Assembly (NCBI GenBank): GCA_025352625.1
Contig: JANXSR010000382.1
Coordinates: 1-42,444 of the forward strand
Reading direction: 5' to 3'
Length of the DNA stretch: 42,444 nucleotides
Origin: Ferruginibacter sp.
GTDB lineage: Bacteria > Bacteroidota > Bacteroidia > Chitinophagales > Chitinophagaceae
In this document: positions 18,366 to 25,777 of the stretch, in pieces
Layout: each line of letters opens with the position of its first letter
Position numbering within the stretch: the stretch's first letter is position 1
Made by a program: the position numbers and the translations under genes
Notes under the pieces: generated by a model
What the model saw: only the letters and a program-made list of their open reading frames with translations
Told to the model about the DNA's origin: nothing
Databases searched by the model: none

Positions 18366-18728
18366 TTGCGCTTGAAGAAGCATTGAACTAACAAAAATAA
18401 AACAGTCGAAGCTCTGACAAGTCATAACCTGGTTAGAGCGCGGGCAGGCTTGGCAAACAGCACTGCCGCAAGTCAGGCTGATTTACCTGATGCCATTGCA
18501 AATGAAAGAAGGGTAGAGCTTGCTTTTGAAAATAAGCGATGGCTCGATTTGGTACGTACTGATAAAGCAACAACAGTTATCAGTGCCTATGGAGTCAAAG
18601 TAAAAGCCAATCCACGGAGATATTATTTTCCTGTTGGTTATGCGCCAGTGCCGATGGCTTTAGCAACAATTAATTTACTTTTTCCTTACCCAACATCTGA
18701 GGTAGCATTGAATCCACTCTTAAAATAG
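18362..18728 (+). pseudogene. C-terminal remnant of a second SusD gene
   Basis: Reading from just before the dioxygenase stop codon gives L-I-A-L-E-E-A-L-N, then a one-base shift near 18387-18390. The next frame continues NKNKTVEALTSHNLVRARAG, LANSTAASQ, NERRVELAFENKRWLDLVRT and ends at SEVALNPLLK with TAG. This matches block by block the C-terminus of the intact SusD at 11590-11949 (AEALNEQGKSSDALPYLNQV, KERRVELAFENKRWTDLVRT). Only the last ~120 residues remain and no SusC remnant is present nearby. A TTG at 18450 could start a 92-residue product, but this is unlikely to be functional. Confidence 0.85.
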
Positions 18729-18755
18729 AATGATTTTTTCATAGACAGCACGTTT

Positions 18756-18783
18756 GAACATAGTCCTTTCGGGGCCTATGTTC
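18756..18783 (+). terminator. Hairpin terminator after the SusD remnant
   Basis: An 8-bp stem (GAACATAG / CTATGTTC) with an extendable G/C inner part is followed by TGTTTTATT. It probably is the original terminator of the lost SusC-SusD unit. Confidence 0.6.
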
Positions 18784-18813
18784 TGTTTTATTAAATTTTA
18801 ACCCCGCAACAAA

Positions 18814-18821
18814 TAACTTTG
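18814..18821 (+). promoter_or_regulatory. -7 promoter box of the large GH78 gene
   Basis: TAACTTTG matches TAnnTTTG exactly, 20 bp before the ATG at 18842. It lies downstream of the hairpin at 18756-18783. The 23-bp motif found before SusC, GH106 and the second canonical GH78 gene is not present here. Confidence 0.5.
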
Positions 18822-18841
18822 ACAAAATAACATCACTCCAT

Positions 18842-21800
18842 ATGAATCAAAAATTTCCAAAGGGCAAGCAAATAATGTTGCTTACATTATTAATAGTTTC
18901 CAGTTTATTAATGATCAATGCTGCCAAAGCCCAGGCGGTCATTGACAACCTCCTGGTAGAATACACCAAAACTCCGATAGGCATTGACGTACAAGCGCCC
19001 CGTTTTAGCTGGCAAATGATAGCACCGGCGGGGCAAAGAAATTATATACAAACCAATTACCAGTTGGAAGTAAAAGATTCAAAAGGCAGTGTTGTGTGGA
19101 ACTCAAAAAAAATCGCTGCTGGTACTGCACTTGGAATTGTATATGCTGGTAGCCCATTAAAAGCCGCAACAAAGTATAACTGGATGGTGACCGTGTGGGA
19201 TCAAAAAGGAATTGCTGCAAAGGCAGGCTCCTGGTTTGAGACAGGATTGATGAACCCCGCATTATCAGCGTGGGAGGGCGCTTTATGGATTGGCGGAAGC
19301 AATGAAGATTTGGTGCTCTACTCCCAATACCTGCCTTTGTTTAATTTTAAATATACACTTGCAATAGCGCCAGGTAGTTCAAAAGCAAGCATTGTACTGG
19401 GTGCCAACGATCCACGGTTGATGGATAAAAACAAAAATATTTTTCAGTTGCAGAACGGGCCAAATGAAAGCTATCTGAAAGTTGAACTGGATATAGCTGG
19501 TGTAGACGGAACGGCAACCGGCAGGGCGAAACTACATTTTTACCGGGCTGGCTATACACAAAAGGATACAGCTTCGAAGCCGCTTAAAACCTTCGATATA
19601 AAAAAGGAGTTTATCAACAGCAGCAATAAAAACAGCAATCACCGCATTGCCATCAAAGACGAATTTGGCAAGCTCTCCGTAATGCTGGATGACAGCCTTT
19701 CATTTTTTGTAACTGAGCCACAAAAGGTATCAGCAGGCGCCAGGCCTTATCCCTCATTTGATAAAGGCGCTGTTGTAAATTTAAATCCGATGGGTTCGGG
19801 GGGTGATTACATTACTTTTGGAATGCTCTGCGATATGGGCTTTTCTGTAGATGCAGGCCAACAGGCGGCCTTCTCCAATGTAGTGGTGTCCAACATTCGC
19901 AAGCCATCCAATACCTTATTCGGGGAAGACTTATCAAAGGCGGCGTATGATGGTATTTATGCATCGTTTGCTGCTGACCCTGCGTCAGGCCTTTCTATAA
20001 AAAATAATGCCTATCAATTATCAGGCGGCAGTAAGGGCGTATTCGCAGTAACCAATCCAAGTCACAATGCAATGCCCATGTTGCGGACGAATTTTGCAAC
20101 CGCTAGTAAAAAAATTGAAGCCGCAAGATTGTATGTTACCGCTCGTGGTATTTATGAAGTGTACCTGAACGGCAAGCGGGTAGGAGAAGATTATTTTAAC
20201 CCGGGATTAACCCAATACAATGTTACACACTTGTATCAAACTTACGATGTTACCGGTATGGTCAACAGCGGACAAAATGCTCTGGGTGCCATGCTGGGCG
20301 AAGGTTGGTGGAGCGGCTTGCTGAGCTTTGGTACGGTCTGGAATCATTTCGGCGACCGCCAGTCATTACTGGCCAAACTTGTAATTACTTATGAAGATGG
20401 TACAAAAGATATCATCACTTCCGGTGATAAAAACTGGAAGTATTATAACAAAGGACCGGTCGTTTACAGCAGCCTGGATATGGGCGAAGTATATGATGCA
20501 ACAAAGGAAGCGGCGGTTAAAAACTGGAGTACTGCAACCTATGATGACAGCCAATGGAAAGCAGCAGTAAAAGTGCCGATGGATGGAACGACTTACCGGG
20601 AGGGAGCTGTAGGTTTTATGGGAGAAAAAGAAAATATCAGCTATGATAAATTAGCGATGACCGGGCAGATAGGAGAGAACGCCGGTTTATACAAAACGCT
20701 TACCGCAAAAACAGTCAAAGAAGTTAGCAAAGGCGTATTCGTTTACAACATGGGACAGAACTTTGTGGGTGTTCCAAAAATTGAAATAAAAAATGGTAAG
20801 GCCGGGCAAAAATTAACGGTGAGGGTTGCTGAAGTATTGTATCCTGATCTGAAAGAATCGGGCGATAATGTTGGTTTATTAATGACAGAGAATTACCGGG
20901 CAGCATTAAGTCAGGATACTTACGTGATGAAGGAGGGCGAACAAATATGGCAGCCGCATTTTACATCGCATGGGTATCAGTACATTGAAATCAGTGGTAT
21001 GGATGAAGCGTTGCCATTGGCAGCAGTACAGGGATTGTGTATCAGCTCTGTCAAAAAAATAACTTCAGACTACGCAACTTCCAATGAAAAAGTAAATAAG
21101 TTATGGTCGAATTTGGTTTGGTCGAACGTTGATAATTTTTTAACTATTCCTACCGATTGTCCGCAGCGCAACGAACGCATGGGCTGGTCGGGTGACATCA
21201 GTGTTTTCTCCCGTACCGCCACCTATCTCTCCAATGCCGATCAGTTTTTAAGACGGCATATGTTTGCCATGCGTGACGTGCAAACACCCAAAGGAAAGTT
21301 CACAGATGTGGCTCCTGTGGGCGGTGGTTTTGGAGGCTTGCTCTGGGGAAGTGCAGGCATCACGGTAGCATGGGAAACGTACCAGCAATACAATGATATT
21401 GCTTTGTTACAGGAGCATTATGCAGCTATGGTGACTTACATCAACTACCTGGATAGTTGCATTGATAAAACAACAGGCTTGTGCACCGACAGGCAGTTAG
21501 GCGATTGGCTCGGTCCGCAAAATAACCAGTTGGGTACAGACTTCCTGGTAACTGCCTATCACATTTTTGATTTGGACATAATGGCCAAAACAGCAGCAAT
21601 ACTTAACAATAAAACCGATGCAGCAAGGTTTAAAAAACTGTACGATGAACGCAAAGCATTTTTCAACAAGACATTTGTAAATGCCAATAAAAAAGCGATG
21701 GGGCTTATCGGTGGTGGCATGTTTGGCTCATCAGGAGAGAAGCAGGAATGGAAGGTGGCAGATGTACAAACAGCATACGCAGTGGGGTTAGCGCTCAATG

Positions 21801-22495
21801 CATTTAATGAAGAGAATATTCCTTTTATGGTTAAGAATTTAAAAGAAGCCGTTGAAAGAAAAAACACCGGTGATGATGGTATCGAACGTCCAAATTATTC
21901 CCTGATGACCGGCTTTATCGGCACAGCGTGGATATCGAAATCACTATCCGATTATGGCAACAGCGACCTGGCGTATAAGCTGCTTCAAAACAACCAGTTT
22001 CCTTCCTGGTTGTATGCGGTTGACCAGGGTGCCACTTCTATCTGGGAACGCCTGAATGGTTATACCACAGACAAAGGCTTTGGTGGTAACAACGGGATGA
22101 ACTCTTTTAATCATTATTCATTTGGTGCCATCGGTCAGTGGATGATGGCCTATTCGTTGGGCATACAACGGGATGAGCCGGGCTTTAAAAAATTCATCCT
22201 GCAACCAGAACCCGATCCCACAGGGCAGATGACCTGGGCCAAAGGGTATTATGATTCCGATTACGGAAGAATCAGCAGCAGTTGGAAAATGGAGAATAAA
22301 AAATTGATTTACGCAGCAACAGTTCCGGCCAATACAACCGCCACGCTTTACTTTCCGGCAACAGATATCAAAACAATAAAAGAAAGTGGCAAACCAGTTG
22401 CGAATAGTAAAGGCATCCGCTTTATCAGGTTTCAAAAAGGGAAGGCGGTGTATGAATTGCAATCGGGTAGTTATGAGTTTAGTGCGCTGCAATAA
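18842..22495 (+). CDS. Alpha-L-rhamnosidase, GH78, with a large N-terminal insert
   Basis: Exported enzyme cleaving terminal alpha-L-rhamnose. Signal peptide LLTLLIVSSLLMINAAKAQA. An Fn3-like N-terminal domain follows (IDNLLVEYTKTPIGIDVQAP, RFSWQMIAP), then about 240 extra residues (roughly 150-390) not found in the sister protein at 32026-34727. They contain KASIVLGANDPRLMDKNKN and YITFGMLCDMGFSVD and resemble a beta-rich insert. Next is the GH78 sandwich (RLYVTARGIYEVYLNGKRVG, LGAMLGEGWWSG) and the (alpha/alpha)6 domain with PTDCPQRNERMGWSGD near residue 772. Later motifs are DQGATSIWERLNGY and GMNSFNHYSFGAIG. At 1217 aa it is longer than most GH78 enzymes but complete. ATG at 18842 follows a -7 box at 18814. 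Confidence 0.93.
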   Translation: MNQKFPKGKQIMLLTLLIVSSLLMINAAKAQAVIDNLLVEYTKTPIGIDVQAPRFSWQMIAPAGQRNYIQTNYQLEVKDSKGSVVWNSKKIAAGTALGIVYAGSPLKAATKYNWMVTVWDQKGIAAKAGSWFETGLMNPALSAWEGALWIGGSNEDLVLYSQYLPLFNFKYTLAIAPGSSKASIVLGANDPRLMDKNKNIFQLQNGPNESYLKVELDIAGVDGTATGRAKLHFYRAGYTQKDTASKPLKTFDIKKEFINSSNKNSNHRIAIKDEFGKLSVMLDDSLSFFVTEPQKVSAGARPYPSFDKGAVVNLNPMGSGGDYITFGMLCDMGFSVDAGQQAAFSNVVVSNIRKPSNTLFGEDLSKAAYDGIYASFAADPASGLSIKNNAYQLSGGSKGVFAVTNPSHNAMPMLRTNFATASKKIEAARLYVTARGIYEVYLNGKRVGEDYFNPGLTQYNVTHLYQTYDVTGMVNSGQNALGAMLGEGWWSGLLSFGTVWNHFGDRQSLLAKLVITYEDGTKDIITSGDKNWKYYNKGPVVYSSLDMGEVYDATKEAAVKNWSTATYDDSQWKAAVKVPMDGTTYREGAVGFMGEKENISYDKLAMTGQIGENAGLYKTLTAKTVKEVSKGVFVYNMGQNFVGVPKIEIKNGKAGQKLTVRVAEVLYPDLKESGDNVGLLMTENYRAALSQDTYVMKEGEQIWQPHFTSHGYQYIEISGMDEALPLAAVQGLCISSVKKITSDYATSNEKVNKLWSNLVWSNVDNFLTIPTDCPQRNERMGWSGDISVFSRTATYLSNADQFLRRHMFAMRDVQTPKGKFTDVAPVGGGFGGLLWGSAGITVAWETYQQYNDIALLQEHYAAMVTYINYLDSCIDKTTGLCTDRQLGDWLGPQNNQLGTDFLVTAYHIFDLDIMAKTAAILNNKTDAARFKKLYDERKAFFNKTFVNANKKAMGLIGGGMFGSSGEKQEWKVADVQTAYAVGLALNAFNEENIPFMVKNLKEAVERKNTGDDGIERPNYSLMTGFIGTAWISKSLSDYGNSDLAYKLLQNNQFPSWLYAVDQGATSIWERLNGYTTDKGFGGNNGMNSFNHYSFGAIGQWMMAYSLGIQRDEPGFKKFILQPEPDPTGQMTWAKGYYDSDYGRISSSWKMENKKLIYAATVPANTTATLYFPATDIKTIKESGKPVANSKGIRFIRFQKGKAVYELQSGSYEFSALQ

Positions 22496-22656
22496 AAGCT
22501 TCAAGGCAATATCATATGGGGTCGAAACCATTTGCTGTCGCAGCAGTGGAAACAAAATAATTGAAACAATTAAGTAACACAAGTTGCGGTAAAAAATCCT
22601 TTATGTTTCAATACAATGATAGAACTTTACCATTCAAAAAAAATAAAAAACAACAT

Positions 22657-23544
22657 ATGAAAAAAACAATCTTGCCTTTGTTATTGCTTACCGTTTTGTT
22701 TGCAGCCTGTAACAACGGCACCCAAAAAACTGCAGCCGAAACTACCGACAGTACCAGCACTGCATCAACAGTAGATCCGTCGAAAGACTGGAAATTTGGT
22801 ATTGCACTGTGGACATTTCACACTTTTAATTTTCCGCAGTCGCTGGATAAAGTAGATAGTGCCGGTGTAGTTTATATTGAACCCAATACTTTTCACAAAG
22901 CCGGCCCTGAATTAAAGGATACACTGGTTGGGCTATTGTCGCTTGCAGGTGTTGATAAATTAAAAGCATTGATCGCCAGTAAGGGCCTGAAGATGGAATC
23001 CATTTACATCAATGGAGATTCCACTATTCTCTCCTGGAAAAAACAATTTGATATTGCCAAACAATTCGGGGTACAGTTCGTAACCACGGAGCCACCATTA
23101 AATATGTGGGACAGCATTGACAGTCTTGCAGGAGCTTATGGCGTAAAGGTTGCCATACATGAACATTGGAAAGGGATGAGCCATTACTGGAATCCTGATA
23201 CCGTATTGCTCGCCATCAAAGGCCATCCAAACTTTGGCGCCTGTGCCGATTTAGGTCACTGGCCAAAGAGTGGTATCAATCCGCTGGAAGGTATTAAAAA
23301 ATTAAGCGGTCATATCATCGGCATTCATTTAAAAGACATCGCTGCCTTTAATGATCCTAAGTTAAGGGACGTTCCGGTTGGTACGGGTGTTGTTGACTTC
23401 CCCGCAATTTTTGCGGAGTTGAAAAAGCAACATTTCAAAGGCCATATTTATATTGAAAGAGATGCGGAAGATTTGCCGAGCAACCTGCCTTCGGTAATTA
23501 ACACCGTAAAATATTATAATGATCAGATTGCAAAACTGAAGTAA
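22657..23544 (+). CDS. Exported lipoprotein with a sugar isomerase/epimerase-like TIM barrel
   Basis: ATG at 22657 was chosen because it begins a lipoprotein signal (LLLLTVLFAAC, Cys at 17) followed by a Thr/Ser/Glu-rich linker. The mature domain is of the AP-endonuclease-2/xylose-isomerase-like TIM barrel type: WKFGIALWTFHTFNF at the first strand, YIEPNTFHKAG, MESIYINGDS, VKVAIHEHWKGMSHYWNP, FGACADLGHWPKSGINP, IIGIHLKDIAAF and HIYIERDAED. Metal-type residues (Glu and His in AIHEHW, Asp and His in ADLGHW, His and Asp in GIHLKDI, Glu in YIERD) are all present, so it looks active. Export of such a fold suggests work on a periplasmic sugar derivative, perhaps a 3-keto-glycoside, but the reaction is unknown. 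Confidence 0.82.
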   Translation: MKKTILPLLLLTVLFAACNNGTQKTAAETTDSTSTASTVDPSKDWKFGIALWTFHTFNFPQSLDKVDSAGVVYIEPNTFHKAGPELKDTLVGLLSLAGVDKLKALIASKGLKMESIYINGDSTILSWKKQFDIAKQFGVQFVTTEPPLNMWDSIDSLAGAYGVKVAIHEHWKGMSHYWNPDTVLLAIKGHPNFGACADLGHWPKSGINPLEGIKKLSGHIIGIHLKDIAAFNDPKLRDVPVGTGVVDFPAIFAELKKQHFKGHIYIERDAEDLPSNLPSVINTVKYYNDQIAKLK

Positions 23545-23562
23545 CAACGAGCAATTTTTTTT

Positions 23563-23604
23563 AAAGCCGGATGGAAGAATAAAAAATTCCATCCGGCTTT
23601 TTTT
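23563..23604 (+). terminator. Rho-independent terminator after the TIM-barrel lipoprotein gene
   Basis: A perfect 14-bp stem (AAAGCCGGATGGAA / TTCCATCCGGCTTT) with a 10-nt loop is followed by a T-run, a classical terminator. Confidence 0.9.
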
Positions 23605-23698
23605 GTGCATACAATTATGCCTCCTGGAAAATCTGGCCATAAACCGTTATGATTTTTAATAGTATAGTGATCAGTCTTAGGTATTCTTTCCGGAAAAT

Positions 23699-23748
23699 AA
23701 TAAGGTAATAAGGTTGGCGCTTTTGTCTTGTTTCTATTAAGGTTTTAA
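23699..23748 (+). repeat. Transposase-associated two-block repeat, unit 1 (forward)
   Basis: Block A AATAAGGTAATAAGGTTGGC (23699-23718) and block B TTTCTATTAAGGTTTTAA (23731-23748) are separated by a variable centre. It faces unit 2 in inverted orientation about 250 bp away, so the two could form a non-autonomous inverted pair. Confidence 0.7.
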
Positions 23749-24000
23749 GAAGTATAGATTTTGTACCTGCATCGCTGTCCGTTAAATTTATTAAGCTTTA
23801 CAGTTACAATGTTTAAAAATCATCCCCATAAAGGATTTATAATAATTGAAGCAATGCACTGCGTCCAGGCTTAGAGAAAGCTCAACTGTTCCTTGTTATT
23901 ATTTGAGAGCTCCGGAAAAAGCATTGAATAATCCGGCTGTATGTCCATTTCAATATTACAATGTTAGTTTGCATAATCACAACAAGGTTTGATTTTTTTT

Positions 24001-24050
24001 TAACCTTAGTAGAAAATAACAGACAGATGCACCAACCTTATTACCTTATT
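24001..24050 (-). repeat. Transposase-associated two-block repeat, unit 2 (reverse)
   Basis: Reverse copy of the same unit: TAACCTTAGTAGAAAAT (block B complement) then CCAACCTTATTACCTTATT (block A complement), with a different ~14-nt centre. Inverted relative to unit 1. Confidence 0.75.
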
Positions 24051-24190
24051 CAGGCTGACAGTGAACGAACATTTGAACTATGCGTTTTAATTCTTATTTT
24101 GAAGCACTAAAAATAGTTACAATAATTAAGCTGGAAATTCTTTTAATTAGTTAGTTTAATAATAACCCTTGTGGTAAAATTTGTTCTTTT

Positions 24191-24241
24191 TAAACCTTAG
24201 TAGAATCTCAATAACAAAATGTTCAACCTTATTACCTTATT
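24191..24241 (-). repeat. Left flanking repeat of the Y1 transposase gene, unit 3 (reverse)
   Basis: TAAACCTTAGTAGAA at the outer side and CAACCTTATTACCTTATT at the inner side, ending 6 bp before the transposase ATG at 24248. Its blocks are perfect complements (15 and 17 bp) of those of unit 4 on the other side of the gene. Confidence 0.8.
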
Positions 24242-24247
24242 CTAAAA

Positions 24248-24700
24248 ATGAAAATCGACTACAACAATTTATACACGCATTTTATTTTTACAACTTTGCA
24301 CCGGTTGCCGGTTATTGTTGAAAAAAACAGGGAGCGGATTGAAAAGTATATTACTGGTATTGTTAACAATAATGAATCTCATCTATATGCTATTTATGCT
24401 AACCCGGAGCATGTTCATTTTCTTGTGTCCCGCTCTCCCAAAATCTCAGAAGAAGTACTGGCATCAATTGTTGCAGAAAGTTCAGAGCGCTTTATAAACC
24501 AAAATAAACTTTGCCTCAGCCAATTTGCCTGGCAAGAAACGGCGGCGGCTTTTTCTGTTTCAAAATCGGATGTAGATAAGGTTTGTAAATATATTCTTCA
24601 TCAACCGGAACACCACCGTAAAATAAGTTTTGCAGCCGAATATGAAACCTTTGTAAAATTTTATCAAAAAACTTTGTACCCATTTGCAAAGCATAAATAA
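24248..24700 (+). CDS. Y1 (IS200-like, REP-associated) tyrosine transposase
   Basis: A 150-residue single-domain HUH nuclease. The protein starts MKIDYNNLYTHFIFTTLHR, has the metal-binding HUH motif in PEHVHFLVS (His55, His57), the block FAWQETAAAFSVSKSDVD and the catalytic tyrosine in VCKYILHQPEHHRK (Tyr115). This is the pattern of small Bacteroidota Y1 transposases close to the RAYT group, which mobilise or spread palindromic repeats. The gene is enclosed by inverted repeat units 3 and 4; the last codons (CAT AAA TAA) lie in the downstream repeat copy, so the repeat provides the stop codon. All catalytic residues look intact. Whether it moves itself or only repeats is unknown. Confidence 0.88.
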   Translation: MKIDYNNLYTHFIFTTLHRLPVIVEKNRERIEKYITGIVNNNESHLYAIYANPEHVHFLVSRSPKISEEVLASIVAESSERFINQNKLCLSQFAWQETAAAFSVSKSDVDKVCKYILHQPEHHRKISFAAEYETFVKFYQKTLYPFAKHK

Positions 24701-24747
24701 GGTAATAAGGTTGGCGATTAATTAATTGTATTTTCTACTAAGGTTTA
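24696..24747 (+). repeat. Right flanking repeat of the Y1 transposase gene, unit 4 (forward)
   Basis: AATAAGGTAATAAGGTTGGC then, after an AT-rich centre, TTTTCTACTAAGGTTTA. It overlaps the end of the transposase gene, including its TAA stop, and is the inverted counterpart of unit 3. Confidence 0.8.
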
Positions 24748-24807
24748 AAGAATTGCAGTTGAAGAAGGAAAAAATATATGCTGTTTCTAATTAATTTGAG
24801 AAGCATA

Positions 24808-24859
24808 AATAAGGAAATAAGGTTGGCGATTAATTAATTGTATTTTCTACTAAGGTTTA
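24808..24859 (+). repeat. Two-block repeat, unit 5 (forward)
   Basis: AATAAGGAAATAAGGTTGGC and TTTTCTACTAAGGTTTA, one mismatch from unit 4 in the first block; lies in the second 112-bp copy. Confidence 0.75.
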
Positions 24860-25126
24860 AAGGATTGCGAGTAAAGAGGGAAAAAATATATGCTGTTTCT
24901 AATCAATTTGAGAAGCATAAATATGGTAATAAGATTGTTGGCTATTTTTATGGGAGTATTTTCTATTTAGGTGTAAAGAATTGGAGTTAAAGAATGAAAA
25001 ACGATATGAAGTTTCTAATAAACTGGTGTTATAAATAAGTACGGTTTTGAGAAATTGGAAGTAGCCTTGATATCAAATCCATCAATACATAAAATAGTTT
25101 TATAACCAGAATTAAATACTATTAGT

Positions 25127-25696
25127 ATGAAGCAACAACCCCAAAAACATTTAGATAACCTGCACAGCGATGATGCCGAACTACGTTATGCTTCTTTTTT
25201 GCAAATCCTTCAACTTACAAACCAACCCGTAGATTGGGCTTATGAGGCATGGGATGATTTGTTATTGCAGTTGCGCCATACAAACAATCACCAGCGGGCC
25301 ATTGCCGCCCAGGTGTTGAGCAATCTTGCAAAGAGTGATACAGCAAACAGGATGCTTAAAGACATCAGCCAACTGTTTGCTGTTACAAAAGATGAACGTT
25401 TTGTTACAGCAAGGCATTCCTTGCAATGCTTGTGGAAAATAGCGGTAGTAAATAAAGACCTGCAAAAGAAAGTGGTTAATTTTTTATCCACCCGTTTTAA
25501 AGAATGCGGCACAGAAAAAAATGGCACATTGATCCGTTATGATATCATTGAAGTTATCAGAAAAATCTACAACAAAGTAAAAGATGAGAAAATAAAAGAA
25601 AAAGCCTTGGCACTTATCCAGGCAGAAGAAGATGTAAAGTATAGAAAGAAATATGCAGGGCTTTGGAAGGATGTTATGCAGGCTCGAAAAAAATAA
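25127..25696 (+). CDS. HEAT-repeat-like helical protein of unknown function
   Basis: A 189-residue, apparently cytoplasmic protein without signal peptide. It is predicted to be all-helical, with HEAT/armadillo-like units such as SDDAELRYASFLQILQLTNQ, NNHQRAIAAQVLSNLAKSD, ERFVTARHSLQCLWKIAV and YDIIEVIRKIYNKVKDE. Similar short proteins in Bacteroidota are annotated as hypothetical or HEAT-repeat proteins. It is rich in Lys and Gln. It stands between the repeat island and the GH106 gene, with a spacer of 81 bp to the latter holding that gene's own promoter motif, so it is probably not part of the rhamnoside unit. The function is unknown. Confidence 0.75.
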   Translation: MKQQPQKHLDNLHSDDAELRYASFLQILQLTNQPVDWAYEAWDDLLLQLRHTNNHQRAIAAQVLSNLAKSDTANRMLKDISQLFAVTKDERFVTARHSLQCLWKIAVVNKDLQKKVVNFLSTRFKECGTEKNGTLIRYDIIEVIRKIYNKVKDEKIKEKALALIQAEEDVKYRKKYAGLWKDVMQARKK

Positions 25697-25712
25697 TACC
25701 GGGATTATTCCC

Positions 25713-25760
25713 GTTCATGACAGTACATGATGGTTATTAAATTCTGATCTTCTACTTTTA
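25713..25760 (+). promoter_or_regulatory. Putative activator site plus -7 box in front of GH106
   Basis: ACAGTACATGATGGTT (25720-25735) is followed after 17 bp by TACTTTTA (25753-25760). The upstream half contains a CATGA direct repeat with a 10-bp period (25716 and 25726), like a binding site for a tandem-binding activator. The ATG of GH106 is 18 bp after the box. Confidence 0.55.
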
Positions 25761-25777
25761 TAAAAAATTGCCATTTC

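Larger units (their letters stand above)
23605..24247. other. Non-coding stretch with repeat units before the Y1 transposase
   Basis: No supported gene is seen in these ~640 bp. The stretch holds three copies of the two-block repeat described below (23699-23748 forward, 24001-24050 and 24191-24241 reverse). Between them the sequence is AT-rich and without recognisable motifs apart from a short repeated TTACAATGTT. Confidence 0.6.
24691..25026 (+). repeat. Tandem array, 112-bp period, three copies
   Basis: Copies begin at 24691, 24803 and 24915 with GCATAAATAAGG, GCATAAATAAGG and GCATAAATATGG. Each contains the two-block repeat followed by TTTAAAG-rich spacer and TGCTGTTTCTAAT-type sequence. 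Copies 1 and 2 are nearly identical; copy 3 is degenerate, with its two-block unit at about 24920-24975. The period of exactly 112 bp in both steps shows that the transposase 3' end plus spacer was duplicated. Confidence 0.8.

Noticed and set aside
22118..22582. Open frame of 154 codons on the minus strand
   Set aside because: It is antisense to the 3' end of the large GH78 gene, has no family features and no plausible start context.
24691..25026. Possible CRISPR array
   Set aside because: The period of 112 bp, the similarity of the whole unit including its 'spacers', and the presence of only three copies do not fit a CRISPR; no cas genes are near.
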